A DNA stretch of 64,000 nt from Lepisosteus oculatus. Its lineage: Eukaryota; Chordata; Actinopteri; Semionotiformes; Lepisosteidae. Below, piece by piece: positions 50,801-63,300 of this stretch. Location of the stretch: assembly GCF_040954835.1 (NCBI RefSeq), contig NC_090706.1:38387148-38451147 (forward strand), read 5' to 3'. The translations under genes were made by a program, and so were the position numbers. Position 1 is the stretch's first letter; each line of letters starts with the position of its first letter. Under the pieces are notes generated by a model, which was given only the letters and a program-made list of their open reading frames with translations, was not told the origin of the DNA and made no database searches.

Positions 50801-53104
50801 TTCACTGGCAAGCTTGAAAATAATTGAATATCGACTTTGACTAGTGATTGCAAAGGTTAGCTACAGTATTTGCAGAAGACATGGCCCTGTGTCATTTCCT
50901 TTATGTTTTCCTCTATTTTTCTTAATTGATTTATAAACCATTTCGGGGGCACTGCTTTCTATCCTTGGGTTTGCTTGCTCTAAGGTTGAATTTGTCCTGT
51001 GTTTCAAGAAAATCTTTGAACTGTTACCATATATTATCTACTGAATCCATGTTTATGCCCTCTCTTGTGCTCTCTTGCCTAGGAAAGTTTACTTTGCCTA
51101 CAATTATAAAACTTTGTATCTAACCTTGGTACCATGGTATAATCACAGTTCCCTAATTGCCTTCTCTATAACTTTCCTCGCTCTGCCTTGATAGTTTGAA
51201 AAGGCTGGTGAAATGTAAGCATTCCTTCTGCAAGAAACCGATGACATGTCTATCATTTCAACGGCTGGTGGAAGAAAAATCTAATTAAAAACTCCCATGA
51301 TTGCCATCTTTCTTCCCTTGAACATATGGTAACTTCCCAGTTTCATGCTAAAAGAATGTATTGTAATTATATCTGAATTTGAATTGGTCTAAAGCATACT
51401 CCTAACACCTTCTACCTTCTGGTCTATAACACACATTATTAGGAAGGAAAGAATGGAGAATGTTTGTGAGAATGCAGGGCACATACAGATATTTTAAATT
51501 CTTATTTTAGTTGCTATTATGAGCAAGAAATTAGCCAATGTTGGGGACAATGAGAGTGTACTTTCACACTGTTGAGGATGTACTTTCAGTTTCATTTTGG
51601 AGGAATATGAAAAATTGTATAAAACAGAGTGAGAAACAATAGGACTTCCAAACAAAAAACAGGAATAAAAACGTGAATAGACAGGAATAAAACTTTTCCT
51701 GAGTGCATTAGTTGGTGTAAAGTTGATGTGAGAAATCAGGAATGTGCTCAACTCAGTGTGTCTGTAAAAGAGGGATGAATTGGAAAATGTTTAAACAGTA
51801 TGGGATATTTTCACGAAGGGAGCTTGTTTAGTTTTCTTCATTTGTTTTTGGTTGCTTTCCTGCATCAGCTAGCTTAATTCCTGTTTTAAAGGAGGCTGTA
51901 TTGGTCTCCTGAAACGAGCCTGAGAGCGGAGTGCCAGATGATTGATCCTGAGGAACCGTGTCTGTGCTCGTTCCAGCGAGGTGTGTAAAGAGCCTTTACA
52001 CAAGCAGGGGCCTGATGACGAGCTCGTCAATAAGCTATTTGCACTCCAGTCACACAGTACTAAAAACAGAAACTTCCCGAGCAGGAGAAAGATGGCAGTC
52101 GGACACAGTTCCCTGCCCTGGCAATTATCCCCCAGGGGGATAGGAAACATCGGGATTCGTTTGTGTTTACAGCCGTCGCCTGTCCTCCGCGTGTTGGTCA
52201 CTGGGACCACTGAGGCGCCCGAGGTTCAGCGTGTAATTTGTTGAGTGATGGGACGTGTAAAATTCCCTCTCTGGCCCATTTCCTCTGCTCCTCCCCGCAG
52301 GACTTACTTCAGACAGAGAGAGTTGATTTCCTGCAACATTTTAGAAGTGGCGGGAGCCATACGTGTTTTCTGAAGAAGAAAAAAAGTGCGAAATGAAAAA
52401 AGCCTGATGTGGCCCAAACCCTAATGGATTTTTCAAAGCACTTTGCTGCAACCAGTGACAAACCGGGCAAGGGGAAAATTTATCTTCCACCATGTGATTC
52501 TAAATCCAGCGCAGAAAGAGCAGATATAATTAGAGTGAGCACAGCTCATGTTTCTCGGAGTGCAGATATTCATTTCTATCCCACTTGGCGCTTAAAGCTG
52601 TTAACTGCTGAAGAACCGAAGACACAACATTGTATAAACATACCAGAACCTCAAGACCTGTGGTTTAATGTACTTTGCACACAAAAACAGAAATTAATCA
52701 TTTCAGGTTAGCAAGCAGATTGTACAGGAGATAGAGTTCAGAGCTATCGTCCAGGGGCAAAATTTAACAATAATATTCTGCATTCCCACCAATAACCAAT
52801 AATTGTTGACATCAAAACTTGGCAGTAGCGTTTCTGTATGAAGTCTTTGCACTTTTTTTTAAAAAGCCTCCTGCATTTCTGTATTTTCTTGACAGTTTCT
52901 AAAATAAAACCCAAGAATATCCCCATGCGGATGGTAGCTGTACATCCTGTTTTGAATAAATTGTACATCTGACATTTTGACACAACAGTCAATACAATTA
53001 ATTAATTTGGCTACTGCGTTAACCCCATTAATACAGCTCAGCATTTTACTGGAGCATTTGAGTGAAGTAGAGCCTTAACCACTACTTAACCACTGCTCCA
53101 CACA
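44825..53104. other. Intergenic DNA, no gene recognised
   Basis: No exon of the downstream Ig gene (for instance its first Ig domain) could be found here by eye. Open frames at 47.6, 49.2 and 51.9 kb have no recognised family motif. Confidence 0.45.
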
Positions 53105-53109
53105 GCTGC

Positions 53110-53431
53110 TGTCACGCCCTCTACAGTTAGAGAGCGCTCCTACTCTGTCCTGTCCCTAGTTTCCTGTGCTTTGCTTGTCCTTCAGGTGTGTCTCTGTCTG
53201 GGGCTATATATTTCCGGGTCACACTTTCCTCCTCGCACGGCACTGAGGTTTGGATGTCTTGAGAACCGCCTAGCACCAGGTCGCCCAACGTCCGTGGCCT
53301 GAGGGCATAGGTTTTTCTACGGCATTTCCTAAACAGCTGAGCCTGGGCTAACCCCTGTCCTGCCACTACGCATAGGGTCTTTTTTCGCTCTCCTGCCATT
53401 CCACATTTCGTCCCTTCCAACATCCGTGACA
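53110..53431 (+). mobile_element. Solo LTR, family A, with 5-bp target duplication GCTGC
   Basis: The 322-bp unit begins TGTCACGCCC and ends ATCCGTGACA. GCTGC flanks it exactly on both sides (53105-53109 and 53432-53436). It carries a TATA box (GGGGCTATATATTTCC) and a GCATAGGGTCTT block near the presumed poly(A)/R region. It is the sense-strand counterpart of the 16.1-kb LTR. Confidence 0.88.
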
Positions 53432-53436
53432 GCTGC

Positions 53437-56400
53437 TTGAGCCAAACAGCAATTACTTTGCTAATTCGGGGCATTTTTCATTTTTTCATTTAGGAGACAT
53501 TGCTTTGCATCAATATTATGCTCTTGGGATTTTCTACACGCTCCAAAATAACAAATGCAGAAGCAGATGGTGCTTGTAAGAAATGCACTTGGGCAACAAG
53601 GTCAATTGTGGGATGCCACCCTTCTGACTGACTGAAGCATCTTTCTCAGCTACAGGCCAGCTAGCAAGTTGCAACTAGTTGAGGTGTTTCCAACTGATGG
53701 TGGTTTCCTGTATTGCTTCAAAAGACATTTTAATACAACATTTTAATATTTCTGGTGTTACATGTATTGTCTGTAGCCAGCCAGAGCTTATTCGATAATT
53801 GCGAAGCTATTCATGGAGAAAGGACAATTGCAAATTGAATTGTGACTCCATGCAGCCTCAGACAGCCACAGAACCAGACAGGCCTGTTTGCCTGGAACCA
53901 GCCAAGAGCCATAACATTTGATCTAAAACAATTAACACTGATTTGTTGAAAAGCAGAGCATTTGCAAATATAAAAATAAATATAAGGAACATACTTTTGT
54001 ATATACTTTTGTGTATTTATCCTGTGATTATCCTGGACCTGTGATTAAGAGAAAACTGCATTCCATATGAAAGCATGGACAGTTCCACTAAAATCACCAA
54101 TGTTGCAGTATTTACCCGCCACACTTCATAGAGAATGTGTCTTCACCACAGGAAATACCATGCTCTGTACCATTGTATGTATAAACAAATAATAATAGAA
54201 ACATAAATATAAATAGTGTGGAAGGACAGATGTTGGGATGTTCCTCTTCAGATTGCCCACCCTCTTTCCAGAGAGTTCCCCCTCGCTTTGTTCTGGTGTC
54301 ATTTTGCCTTATAATTCGGACATGTCTTAGACCCTCTGGAATCTCTGTCTGCTGTCTGGCTCTTTAAGGACAGCCCCCCTAGCAAGGTGTTGTCATTTCC
54401 AGCATTTCAAGGTGTTGGGTTGCTGTGGAGTTTGGAAAGCCCAGTCTAAATCTGTCTCAAGGCAGAGCGTTTGGGTGTTTGACAGGGAGGGATCAGAAGT
54501 CCAAGCACTTCAAGTGTTTTTTTTTGTTTTTTTTACGCGCAATTCCAGGGACTCGCCACCAAAGGGGTTGCTTGAAAGAGAAGTTCGGGGGGGAGGCCAG
54601 ACTAATCTCGCTCTCTTCTGCTGTCCTATACAAGGAGCAGAATGAGTTTGGAATTTGTAAGGTCTGAGTGAATTTGAAGAGTTACAGTGTTTTACGAGTG
54701 TCTTGTGCAGAGCTGTGAATGCAGAATTGTTTTTTCAATTGTGAGAACTGGAACAGCGGGGTCTAGTGATGTGGGTTGTAGCTTACAGGTAGGTGTTTAT
54801 TTTTCCTTTTTTGGAGGGATGAATTTGTTAATAGTGGTGGGAGGATGTTATGTATCCTTTGCCGTGATTCTTTATCATTTGTCAATGAAGTCTTGTTAAA
54901 ACTCAAAGCTCCCCTACACACAAGTATCTCTCCTGCTGAGCTTCTCTCTCACACTCCTCCCTCCCCCCCACCTTCACTCCCGTCGCAGCTCCCTGGCTCA
55001 TTCCTCCTGAAGAGGGGGTGTGTCCTGTCAGCCTTGTCCTCAAGGGTAGGTTCCCAGTCTCTCAGCCTGGAGACTTAGACCAAATAAACCCTTGACACAT
55101 TTCAAGCTTTCTGTACTCTTTATCTCTCCATCCCATTAATTAGGCAAGGGGCAAATTACTGAAATGGCAAACATCTGCTGAGGCCTTTCTCTCTTTGCTA
55201 TGTCTTAATCGCAAGAGGGATATATTTTCTAATGATCAGATTAGATATATATAATCTAAAATATAATTATTATATTTAAAGATTGTCAGCCTTATCAGGA
55301 ATGTCCAGAAACTTGAGATCTGTTTAGGAACAAGTGAAGCAAAGCATTACCAATCACCAAGACCCTAATAATTAATAATGAGGCAGTGGATTCAGGGTCC
55401 AGTCTGTGCCATAGTTAGTGCTCTCCATTTCCTCTTTGCTGTTTGTCGCAAGTTGGAGAGCATTTGAAAGACACTTTTATTGGCTCCTATCTATGCTACC
55501 ACACAAGGAAATTCTCACACACAGAGACAGACAAGGGTGAGCAGTCCTGACGAAGACTTACCATTCGTATGAAGTAACAGCAAGTACAGTAAAATCAGCC
55601 CACCCCTCCAATAGTTCAAAGTTTATTTATCAATCAAATGCACATCAATACAGCGTCCAGCAGTAATTGCTGGCCACGCACCTTGGAGAATCTAAATCAG
55701 ACTGAATGCTGATGTACAACAAAGCGCAGGAGTGTGGTGGGAAAACTGAACTAGCTGTATTCAGCTGTGTTCTGGGGTCATTGTGAAAACGGAAGGACTG
55801 GTCTCTCAGAGCCTCAGTCCCTCTTGTTCACAGTAAACAGCCGCCATTCCCTGCCTTCCAGCGGGTCTCCCTGAGGACTGGCATTAAAGTCCGTCTATTT
55901 ATACAAGCAGGGGGATCCTACTGGCACCTGGGAGATTGCTGGAACAAACTGACCCGCCTCTACTGTCAACGTGCTGGCCAGTCTCATGTCCGCACATACA
56001 CAAACACAAACAAACAACCTCGATTCCAAAGTACATCTTTAAATATACTGTATGCCGTCTCCTCAGGTTTCAGGGGGCTGGGCCATAGTTCCCCAGAGCT
56101 TTGTCAAAAGGCGAATTCCTTGTTTAGTTCTGAGGGAGTGCAATTCATATTTATTTGTTTTCACTGTTGTAGATTTAGAAGATGAAAAATGGTTTCTTTT
56201 AAAAAGTACAAAACAGTAAAGACACATTTTACAACCGAGCTCTGAGGCCTTAGGATTTACTGGAAGAAAAAAGGATCGCAAGATTTCCCAGACCATAGTG
56301 TTACGAAAGGACGAAATCCAAAGGATAACATGTTCTGTTGTCTGGGTTTCCTTATCTAGCATTGATGCAAGATTCAGTGATCTTGAAAATAAAAATAAAG

Positions 56401-57176
56401 AGCCAACGTTTCATCTTCCAAACCGCAGGAGGCCCTATCGTTATGAAACAATGAACAGCGACGAAATAAGAAAAGCTTTGGAATCTGAAGGTGCCTGTAT
56501 CTCTGTGAGGCTTCACCTCCTGGCTTCATTTTTGTTCTTTCCCCTGTTTAGAACTGAACCTCCTGGACGCTGACACGCCTGGGCCCCTCCTGTAACATGA
56601 CACAGTGAGTGTGAGAATGCTCTGTGGTCAGTATGAATTATACCAATTGCTGTGGTCACACTTCTCAGTGTGGACCACAGGTGCTCTTTCAATTGCTGCT
56701 GTTTAGCATAACAGTTTCTCTTGGGTAATCATCATCCCCACTGTGCAGCTGGAAACCGCTGCTGCTCTTAATCCTAAGCAAGGTGTACCAACAGCTGTCT
56801 TGCTCAAGCACAGTAATGTAGACTAGTCTATGCAGTGTATTGCAGGGCAATACTGAGAGCCTACGTTTTGTTTTCTTAAGGATCTTTAACAACATTGCTG
56901 CCCAAAGGACTTTTAGAAATCTTAATTTTCAGACTTGGGTATCTTACCACCTGCAAAGTCAACAACAGATTCCAAAGGATTTAAGAATTGGGCAAAGCTA
57001 GAGGGTGGCTGACATAAGTACATAAGATGGGGCCCATCTGCCATGCATAATGGTCCCTAGGGTCACTATAATTGGCAAAACAATGATATTTCATAGTTTC
57101 AGGTACATACATTGTAGACTGTAGACTAAGAAGACTCCCTCCTCAAGACTCGTCCACACTGTGTTTTCCCCTCCAG
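53437..57176. other. Non-coding DNA upstream of the first recognised Ig-gene exon
   Basis: The part at 54.41-54.79 kb is GC-richer and ends in a strong donor-like site, TTACAG|GTAGGT (GT at 54789). It could be an untranslated first exon of the Ig gene. A minus-strand LINE tail lies at 55.6 kb. A frame at 56.4 kb has no homology that I recognise. Confidence 0.35.
55612..55730 (-). repeat. 3' tail of a LINE-like retroposon, reverse orientation
   Basis: On the minus strand it ends GTGCATTTGATTGATAAATA followed by AACTTTGAACT. It is a diverged version of the tail at 600-778. The 5' boundary is not clear. Confidence 0.45.
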
Positions 57177-57303
57177 TTTCCAGAAGAAGACGACCACAAT
57201 GTCCCTCACCATCTCCTCCTGCTCCCGGGAGTCTTCCTCGGGCACAGGGCTCCAGCAGAGACACTCCAGCCTGGTCCAACCACTCCGGATCAGCTCCCCG
57301 AGG
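57177..57303 (+). CDS. Ig-gene exon 1 of those seen: Ser/Thr-rich linker
   Basis: A pyrimidine-rich acceptor TTTTCCCCTCCAG precedes it, and the donor is CCGAGG|GTACGA. The frame starting at 57178 reads FQKKTTTMSLTISSCSRE and ends LRISSPR on a codon boundary. Palladin has QKKTTSVSLTIGSSS in the same place, between its first and second Ig domains. An alternative acceptor AG at 57182-57183 would start the exon at 57184. The ATG at 57199 could serve as an internal start for a shorter isoform, but homology extends 5' of it. Confidence 0.75.
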
Positions 57304-60300
57304 GTACGAGCTCCCCAGATTCCTGTTCCCCTGCCTGGCTCTAGCTGATTCTAGACGCAGGGTGTCCCCATCCAGATCTTACTGGCCACTGGTGCTGCTC
57401 ACTCCATCTTGAACAGCTCTACAGACTACTCTGGCTGCAAATAGAAGGGTCTGCTGCTGTCTTTTATTCTCCCTCAGTACTTACTAGAACTAAAAACCTA
57501 ATTAGCTAATTGAACTAGCTATTTATATGCAGGACCTGGGCAGCTGTTAAGTGAATGATGTGCATAAAAGCCCAATTGATCTAGACCCTCAAGAATTGGA
57601 GTTGTCTGTCCTTGGACTATTCAATCCCTTGTATCTCCCTCTGTGTGCAGTCATACACATTGAAAATAAATGAGAAGACGCACTTGGCTCAAGTTACAAA
57701 ATGCTCTGAGAGCTGGCCTGCAATATTAAGAAGGTATGAAATAAATACAACAATGAAGGATATAAGTGGTCCATTATAAAGTAAGTTAGGAGATGTTGAG
57801 ATGTTCTGTGAACTGAGCTTGACAGCTCTGCGTTAGAGTCATTCTCTGTTTAGGTCTGTTACCGCAGAAAGGTGGGTAACAGCTTCAGGCACCAGGCTTT
57901 TTTTTCTTCTTTTTTTTTAACAGATAAACACTATTTTAGTGCACTTCAGGCCTCATCATGAATTATATTTAAAAGTGCCTCATTACTCTGGAGAACAAAA
58001 CGTTCTCTGTGCTCTCCTAACTCTGCCTTTCCTCCATTGATCTTTCTGAAGTTTTGGTTTCTATTGTAAGTACTGAGGCAGAACAAAAGTAATAAGAGCT
58101 TATTTTGTAGGATATGGTGATTCCTTTTGTCGTTCAGGTATAATATACCAGATTAACCAAGCCAGTCACTCTTGTTTCTTTGACAGCTGAGTAGGCATCA
58201 GAATTTCATTACAGTTTTAATTATACTTGTAGTGGGTCTAACTAATGATTTCCTTTTCCTTGGTTTATGCTGCTCTCCAGTGGCAGAATGTGAACAAATA
58301 AGAAACCTGTAGGTTTATGGCCTCTGCTTGATCACCCCTATTATAATCCAGCAACGGGCACAAGGCAGGGTACACCCTGGATGGGACGCTAATCCCAGAT
58401 ACACACACTCACAACAGGGCCAGTTTCCTAGAAGCTAATTAACCTGCGAGTATGTTCTTGGTCTGTGGGAGGAAACCGGAGCACCCAGAGCAAACCCATG
58501 CGAACACATGGAGAACATACAGTACAAACTCCAGACAGCACTCTGGGTGGAATCAAACCCAGAGCCCCAGCACTGCAAGGCAGCAATGTTGACCACTGCT
58601 CCAGCGAGCCTCATTTTATCTGAAACCAATCCTTTCAAGCGAGTGGTAAGACTGTATTGTTGTAAACATTGTAGCACAGATCTTTATGTTTTGTTTTATT
58701 TTGTTTTCATTCTATTTCTTCTTGATTTTCAGATGCAGAGTCCATCCTACAGCCAGCACTCTTCAGGAAATGGGGGAGTCGCCCCATCGTTCGTAAAGGT
58801 GAGAGTTTCCCTTTGCCATTGACCTTGTGAGGTAAGATGCCATGACTGTGGCAAAGAAGTCTACTGTATTTTCAGAGGCAGAACAGCAGCTGTGAATCCA
58901 GGTTAATCTGGAATAGGGGGCGTTCAGAAATCATGCCGTCCTGATATCATACTCTTGTGTGTTTCTCCATAGGGGATATAAATAATAAAATGAAGAAAAT
59001 GAGACTCATAACAGTAAAGGTACTCTGTCACCTGCTAATATGACAAAGGAGTGTGGCATATGGGCAACAGACTCTTCATAGAAAAGAATGACTTTTTACC
59101 ATCTAAAAATACTACAGAAACTTACTAGAAATTACTGTTCTTGGTTTTGTCTTTAAAGAATTCAGTATATTATCCCCAATGTCATCTGATAATGCTTTTT
59201 GGATTTTTACTGCTGCAATTTTTACATTACAAACTGTATTTCAAAAATGACCAGGTTTACAAATCATATTTTCTTCTAATGAGAATTTTTTAAAAAGTGG
59301 CACTTCTAGTTTGTCTAGATGCTAACTGAAGAGACTTTCTTTTTCTGAATGACTTTGTGATTTTGCAACCTTAGGGAGCTTTTCTCCTGTGTTCAAGGAA
59401 CAGTAAATTGCCCTGTCACTGCTATTTTTGGCCTCATTTGTTCTAAATCAAAAACACAATCTCTCCGTGGGGAAAATGGACCACGGAAAATTGACACAGT
59501 GGGAGAAAACACAAATTGCTTAGGGCAGGGGTGTCCCATCCTGATCCTGGAGCGTCTGTGAAAATCGAGGCTTTGCAATGAAGATGCAGGTTTTCATTCT
59601 ACCTCAGCTGCTAATGGTCTAAATCAGATAGCCAGTGGCTAAATGGGACCATTTCAACAGCTTGCCTTAGCTCTTCATGTGTCAGTGTTTTGGAGTGACC
59701 TGGAAACCCTGCAGGTACACCTGCCCACTATGAGATCAGACTCCCCTGGCATAAGGGTACCATTGGCGAGGTCATCATTCTGTGCTAGATCATGGCATTA
59801 GGAGATTCACATTTACATCCTAGTACCGCTTAATCTGGAACACGTTTTCAGAGGACACAACTGATCAATCACCAATAAAAACCACAGTGTCTTTTACAAT
59901 GCACAATGGTGAAAAGAAAGCAGTGAATTTCCAATACACTTTGAAATCCTGATTAATCCGGGGGGCTGTCTGTGACGGTGAGGGAGCAAATGAAACACAT
60001 GAGGATATTTTCTTTTGATTTGGATGTTAGGGAGAGACATTTCACTCTTTGTTGTTTGATGCCCTGATTCTCAGCCGAAATCTGGATTCACACAAAGACC
60101 AGCTTGGGCGTACCTGAAAAACACGTCACTCTCTTATTCCTGTTCCGTTGCTGTTGAGGTGTTTAAAGTGAAAGCCCAGGAGACTGCAATGTGATTCCTG
60201 TGCAGAGCTGAAGGAGCAATTTCAAATCTTTACCACCATCTGCTGTTGCACGTTCTCACTGCAGCTCATCCCCTGCAGCTAGTGTGCATTTTCATCAGGT

Positions 60301-63300
60301 CCAAGAGACCTCTTTATGATATAGGCTACATAAAGTCCTTTATTGAAATATTTAACTAGACTTTATTTCAGAACTGCTTTCAGCATCAAAACAATGAGAC
60401 ATAGTTGGGAATTGTCCACCGGCCTACTCAATCCTAGGTTTCTAACCTCATTTAAGTGTGCAGTATCTAAACAGTTTCTGCACATTCTTAATACAGTGTC
60501 ATTCCCACCTGTAATTTGTTCACTATTATTTTTTAGCCTGATTATTTTTTTCCCATTAGGAAAAACAAGTAATGGTCTTGATTTCAGCCTGAAGAGAGCT
60601 CTGTTTTTTTTTTTTTTTTATTTCTTGTTCCCAATGCAACTTGGTGTTTTTTTAAACCAAAAACCAAGTGCACATCAAAACAGCTGTGTAATGACTCCTG
60701 TCTTGGTGTGCAGGGAATAATGGGGACTGTTTGTGACAGTGAGAGATCGGGGTGTGGGGAGTTATGGGGGGCTGTTTGTGACAGTGAGAGATCGGGGTGT
60801 GGGGAGTTACGGGGGGCTGTTTGTGACAGTGAGAGATCGGGGTGTGGGGAGTTACGGGGGGCTGTTTGTGACAGTGAGAGATCGGGGTGTGGGGAGTTAT
60901 GGGGGGCTGTTTGTGACAGTGAGAGATCGGGGTGTGGGGAGTTGTGGGGGGCTGTTTGTGACAGTGAGAGATCGGGGTGTGGGGAGTTATGGGGGGCTGT
61001 TTGTGACAGTGAGAGATCGGGGTGTGGGGAGTTGTGGGGGGCTGTTTGTGACAGTGAGAGATCGGGGTGTGGGGAGTTATGGGGGCTGTTTGTGACAGTG
61101 AGAGATCGGGGTGTGGGGAGTTACGGGGGGCTGTTTGTGACAGTGAGAGATCGGGGTGTGAGGAGTTACGGGGGGCTGTTTGTGACAGTGAGAGATCGGG
61201 GTGTGGGGAGTTATGGGGACTGTTTGTGACAGTGAGAGATCGGGGTGTGGGGAGTTACGGGGGGCTGTTTGTGACAGTGAGAGATCGGGGTGTGGGGAGT
61301 TATAGGGACTGTTTGTGACAGTGAGAGATCGGGGTGTGGGGAGTTATGGGGGCTGTTTGTGACAGTGAGAGATCGGGGTGTGGGGAGTTACGGGGGGCTG
61401 TTTGTGACAGTGAGAGATCGGGGTGTGGGGAGTTACGGGGGGCTGTTTGTGACAGTGAGAGATCGGGGTGTGGGGAGTTACGGGGGGCTGTTTGTGACAG
61501 TGAGAGATCGGGGTGTGGGGAGTTATGGGGACTGTTTGTGACAGCGAGAGATCGGGGTGTGGGGAGTTATAGGGACTGTTTGTGACAGTGAGAGATCGGG
61601 GTGTGGGGAGTTATGGGGGCTGTTTGTGACAGTGAGAGATCGGGGTGTGGGGAGTTACGGGGGGCTGTTTGTGACAGTGAGAGATCGGGGTGTGGGGAGT
61701 TACGGGGGGCTGTTTGTGACAGTGAGAGATCGGGGTGTGGGGAGTTACGGGGGGCTGTTTGTGACAGTGAGAGATCGGGGTGTGGGGAGTTGTGGGGGGC
61801 TGTTTGTGACAGTGAGAGATCGGGGTGTGGGGAGTTACGGGGGGCTGTTTGTGACAGCGAGAGATCGTTCCTCACTTTTGAGATGTGGGTGTCTCCCTGT
61901 TTCTCGGTCTCAGTGTCTGCATGATGTCAGCACAGTGAAGGGCCAGCTGGTGGTCCTGGAGTGTCGAGTCCGAGGGACACCCCCGCTGCAGGTGCTGTGG
62001 TACCGGGAAGAGGAGCAGATAGTGGACTCGGCTGACTTTCGGATCCTCAAGAAGAGTAAGCAGGATCACTGAACCTGATTGTGCCCTCCGAAACACAGGC
62101 TGGCTGACTAGTTGGTTGGTTGGTTGGTTGGCTGGCTGGCTGGTTGATTGGTTAGCTAGTTGTGAGGTTTAACAAGCAATTACTATTTCCAGTGTGTTAA
62201 AATATCCAAATGAAATTATTCTTATCAGTTGTGAAAGCCCCTCAATCAGAGCTTTCTGCCAAAGCTGGTTTGGTATTAAACACAGTGACCTCTCTCCTCT
62301 TTTTCAGAAGCCAGTTCTGTATCGGTACCTGGTGAGTGAGCATCACAATTTTTTCTCAAAAATATCGAGGGAAACAAAATGGGGAATATGATCCAATCAG
62401 CTGGTGATTTGACACCTTGAGGTGTCTATGATGAGGTCTTGGATAAAATCAACATTTTGTTTTTAAATTGTACATTAGCATTGTGCTAAAAGGGTTATGC
62501 ATCCAGCTCATAGCGTCTCTGTTTCTGTCCCCAGAGGAGGTCTGCACTCTGGTTATTACAGAGGCTTTCCCAGAGGACTCTGGGATGTTTAAGTGTGTGG
62601 CAGGCAATCAGTATGGCACAGTGTCCTGCAGTGCGCTGCTGGATGTCTACTCAGGTAAATACAGGCCCTCTCTGCTCATTGGTATTGAACTGCTAACTCC
62701 TCTGTGTAAAGTCAGCAGCTATGGCAGTCTTCTGTATACAGTATACTGTACATGTCCAGCTGATTAATACTTCAGCTTTTTCCAGAAAAATATGTTAAAC
62801 TTCCAAATATTATAACCTGTCTTTTCCTAAAACATCCCAGACTTGCTGCCTTAGATATTAACAAATCCACCCTTCGCATGCAATTAGAGTCTACTATATA
62901 CATCTGTTGTGTGAGTTTAGAGTGAACTGTACACATCGTTGCTGAAATCACATTTGCTTACAACATAAGAGCAGGAAATATTATACCGGAAATATCTACT
63001 GTTTTGTTTTATTTGGAATGCAGTTACAAGTTCTTTCATCATTTACACTACTTTTTGCTCAGGAAATACATTTCTCTAGCATATCGCAGCACATAAATCA
63101 CACTAGTGAATCAAAACTAGAACTGTAATATATATATATATGCCTGTCTTACTTCATACTTTACAAAATGCTGGCAAAAAGGTTTTGATGAGTGGATGAT
63201 GTTGATATTAATAGTTTATGCTTTGTGTTAGTGTTGTAGGATAGGGGTTACAGGTTAGGGTTGTTCCATGTACTATTAATTGGATCAGCCTAACTTGCTT

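Noticed and set aside
56298-56573. 91-codon frame considered as an upstream Ig-gene exon
   Set aside because: The donor after GAATCTGAAG is weak, the acceptor tract is poor, and no similarity to palladin N-terminal sequence was seen.
60717-61868. Array considered as a CRISPR
   Set aside because: There are no unique spacers between repeats. It is a head-to-tail minisatellite in a vertebrate intron.
61567-61875. Minus-strand repetitive frame across the same array
   Set aside because: It is the reverse reading of a tandem repeat, with no start context or homology.
60708-62072. Long + strand frames through the minisatellite, including one running into the Ig exon
   Set aside because: They arise because the 45-bp unit has no stop in two frames. 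The exon at 61914 has a proper acceptor and joins in phase with 58733-58798.
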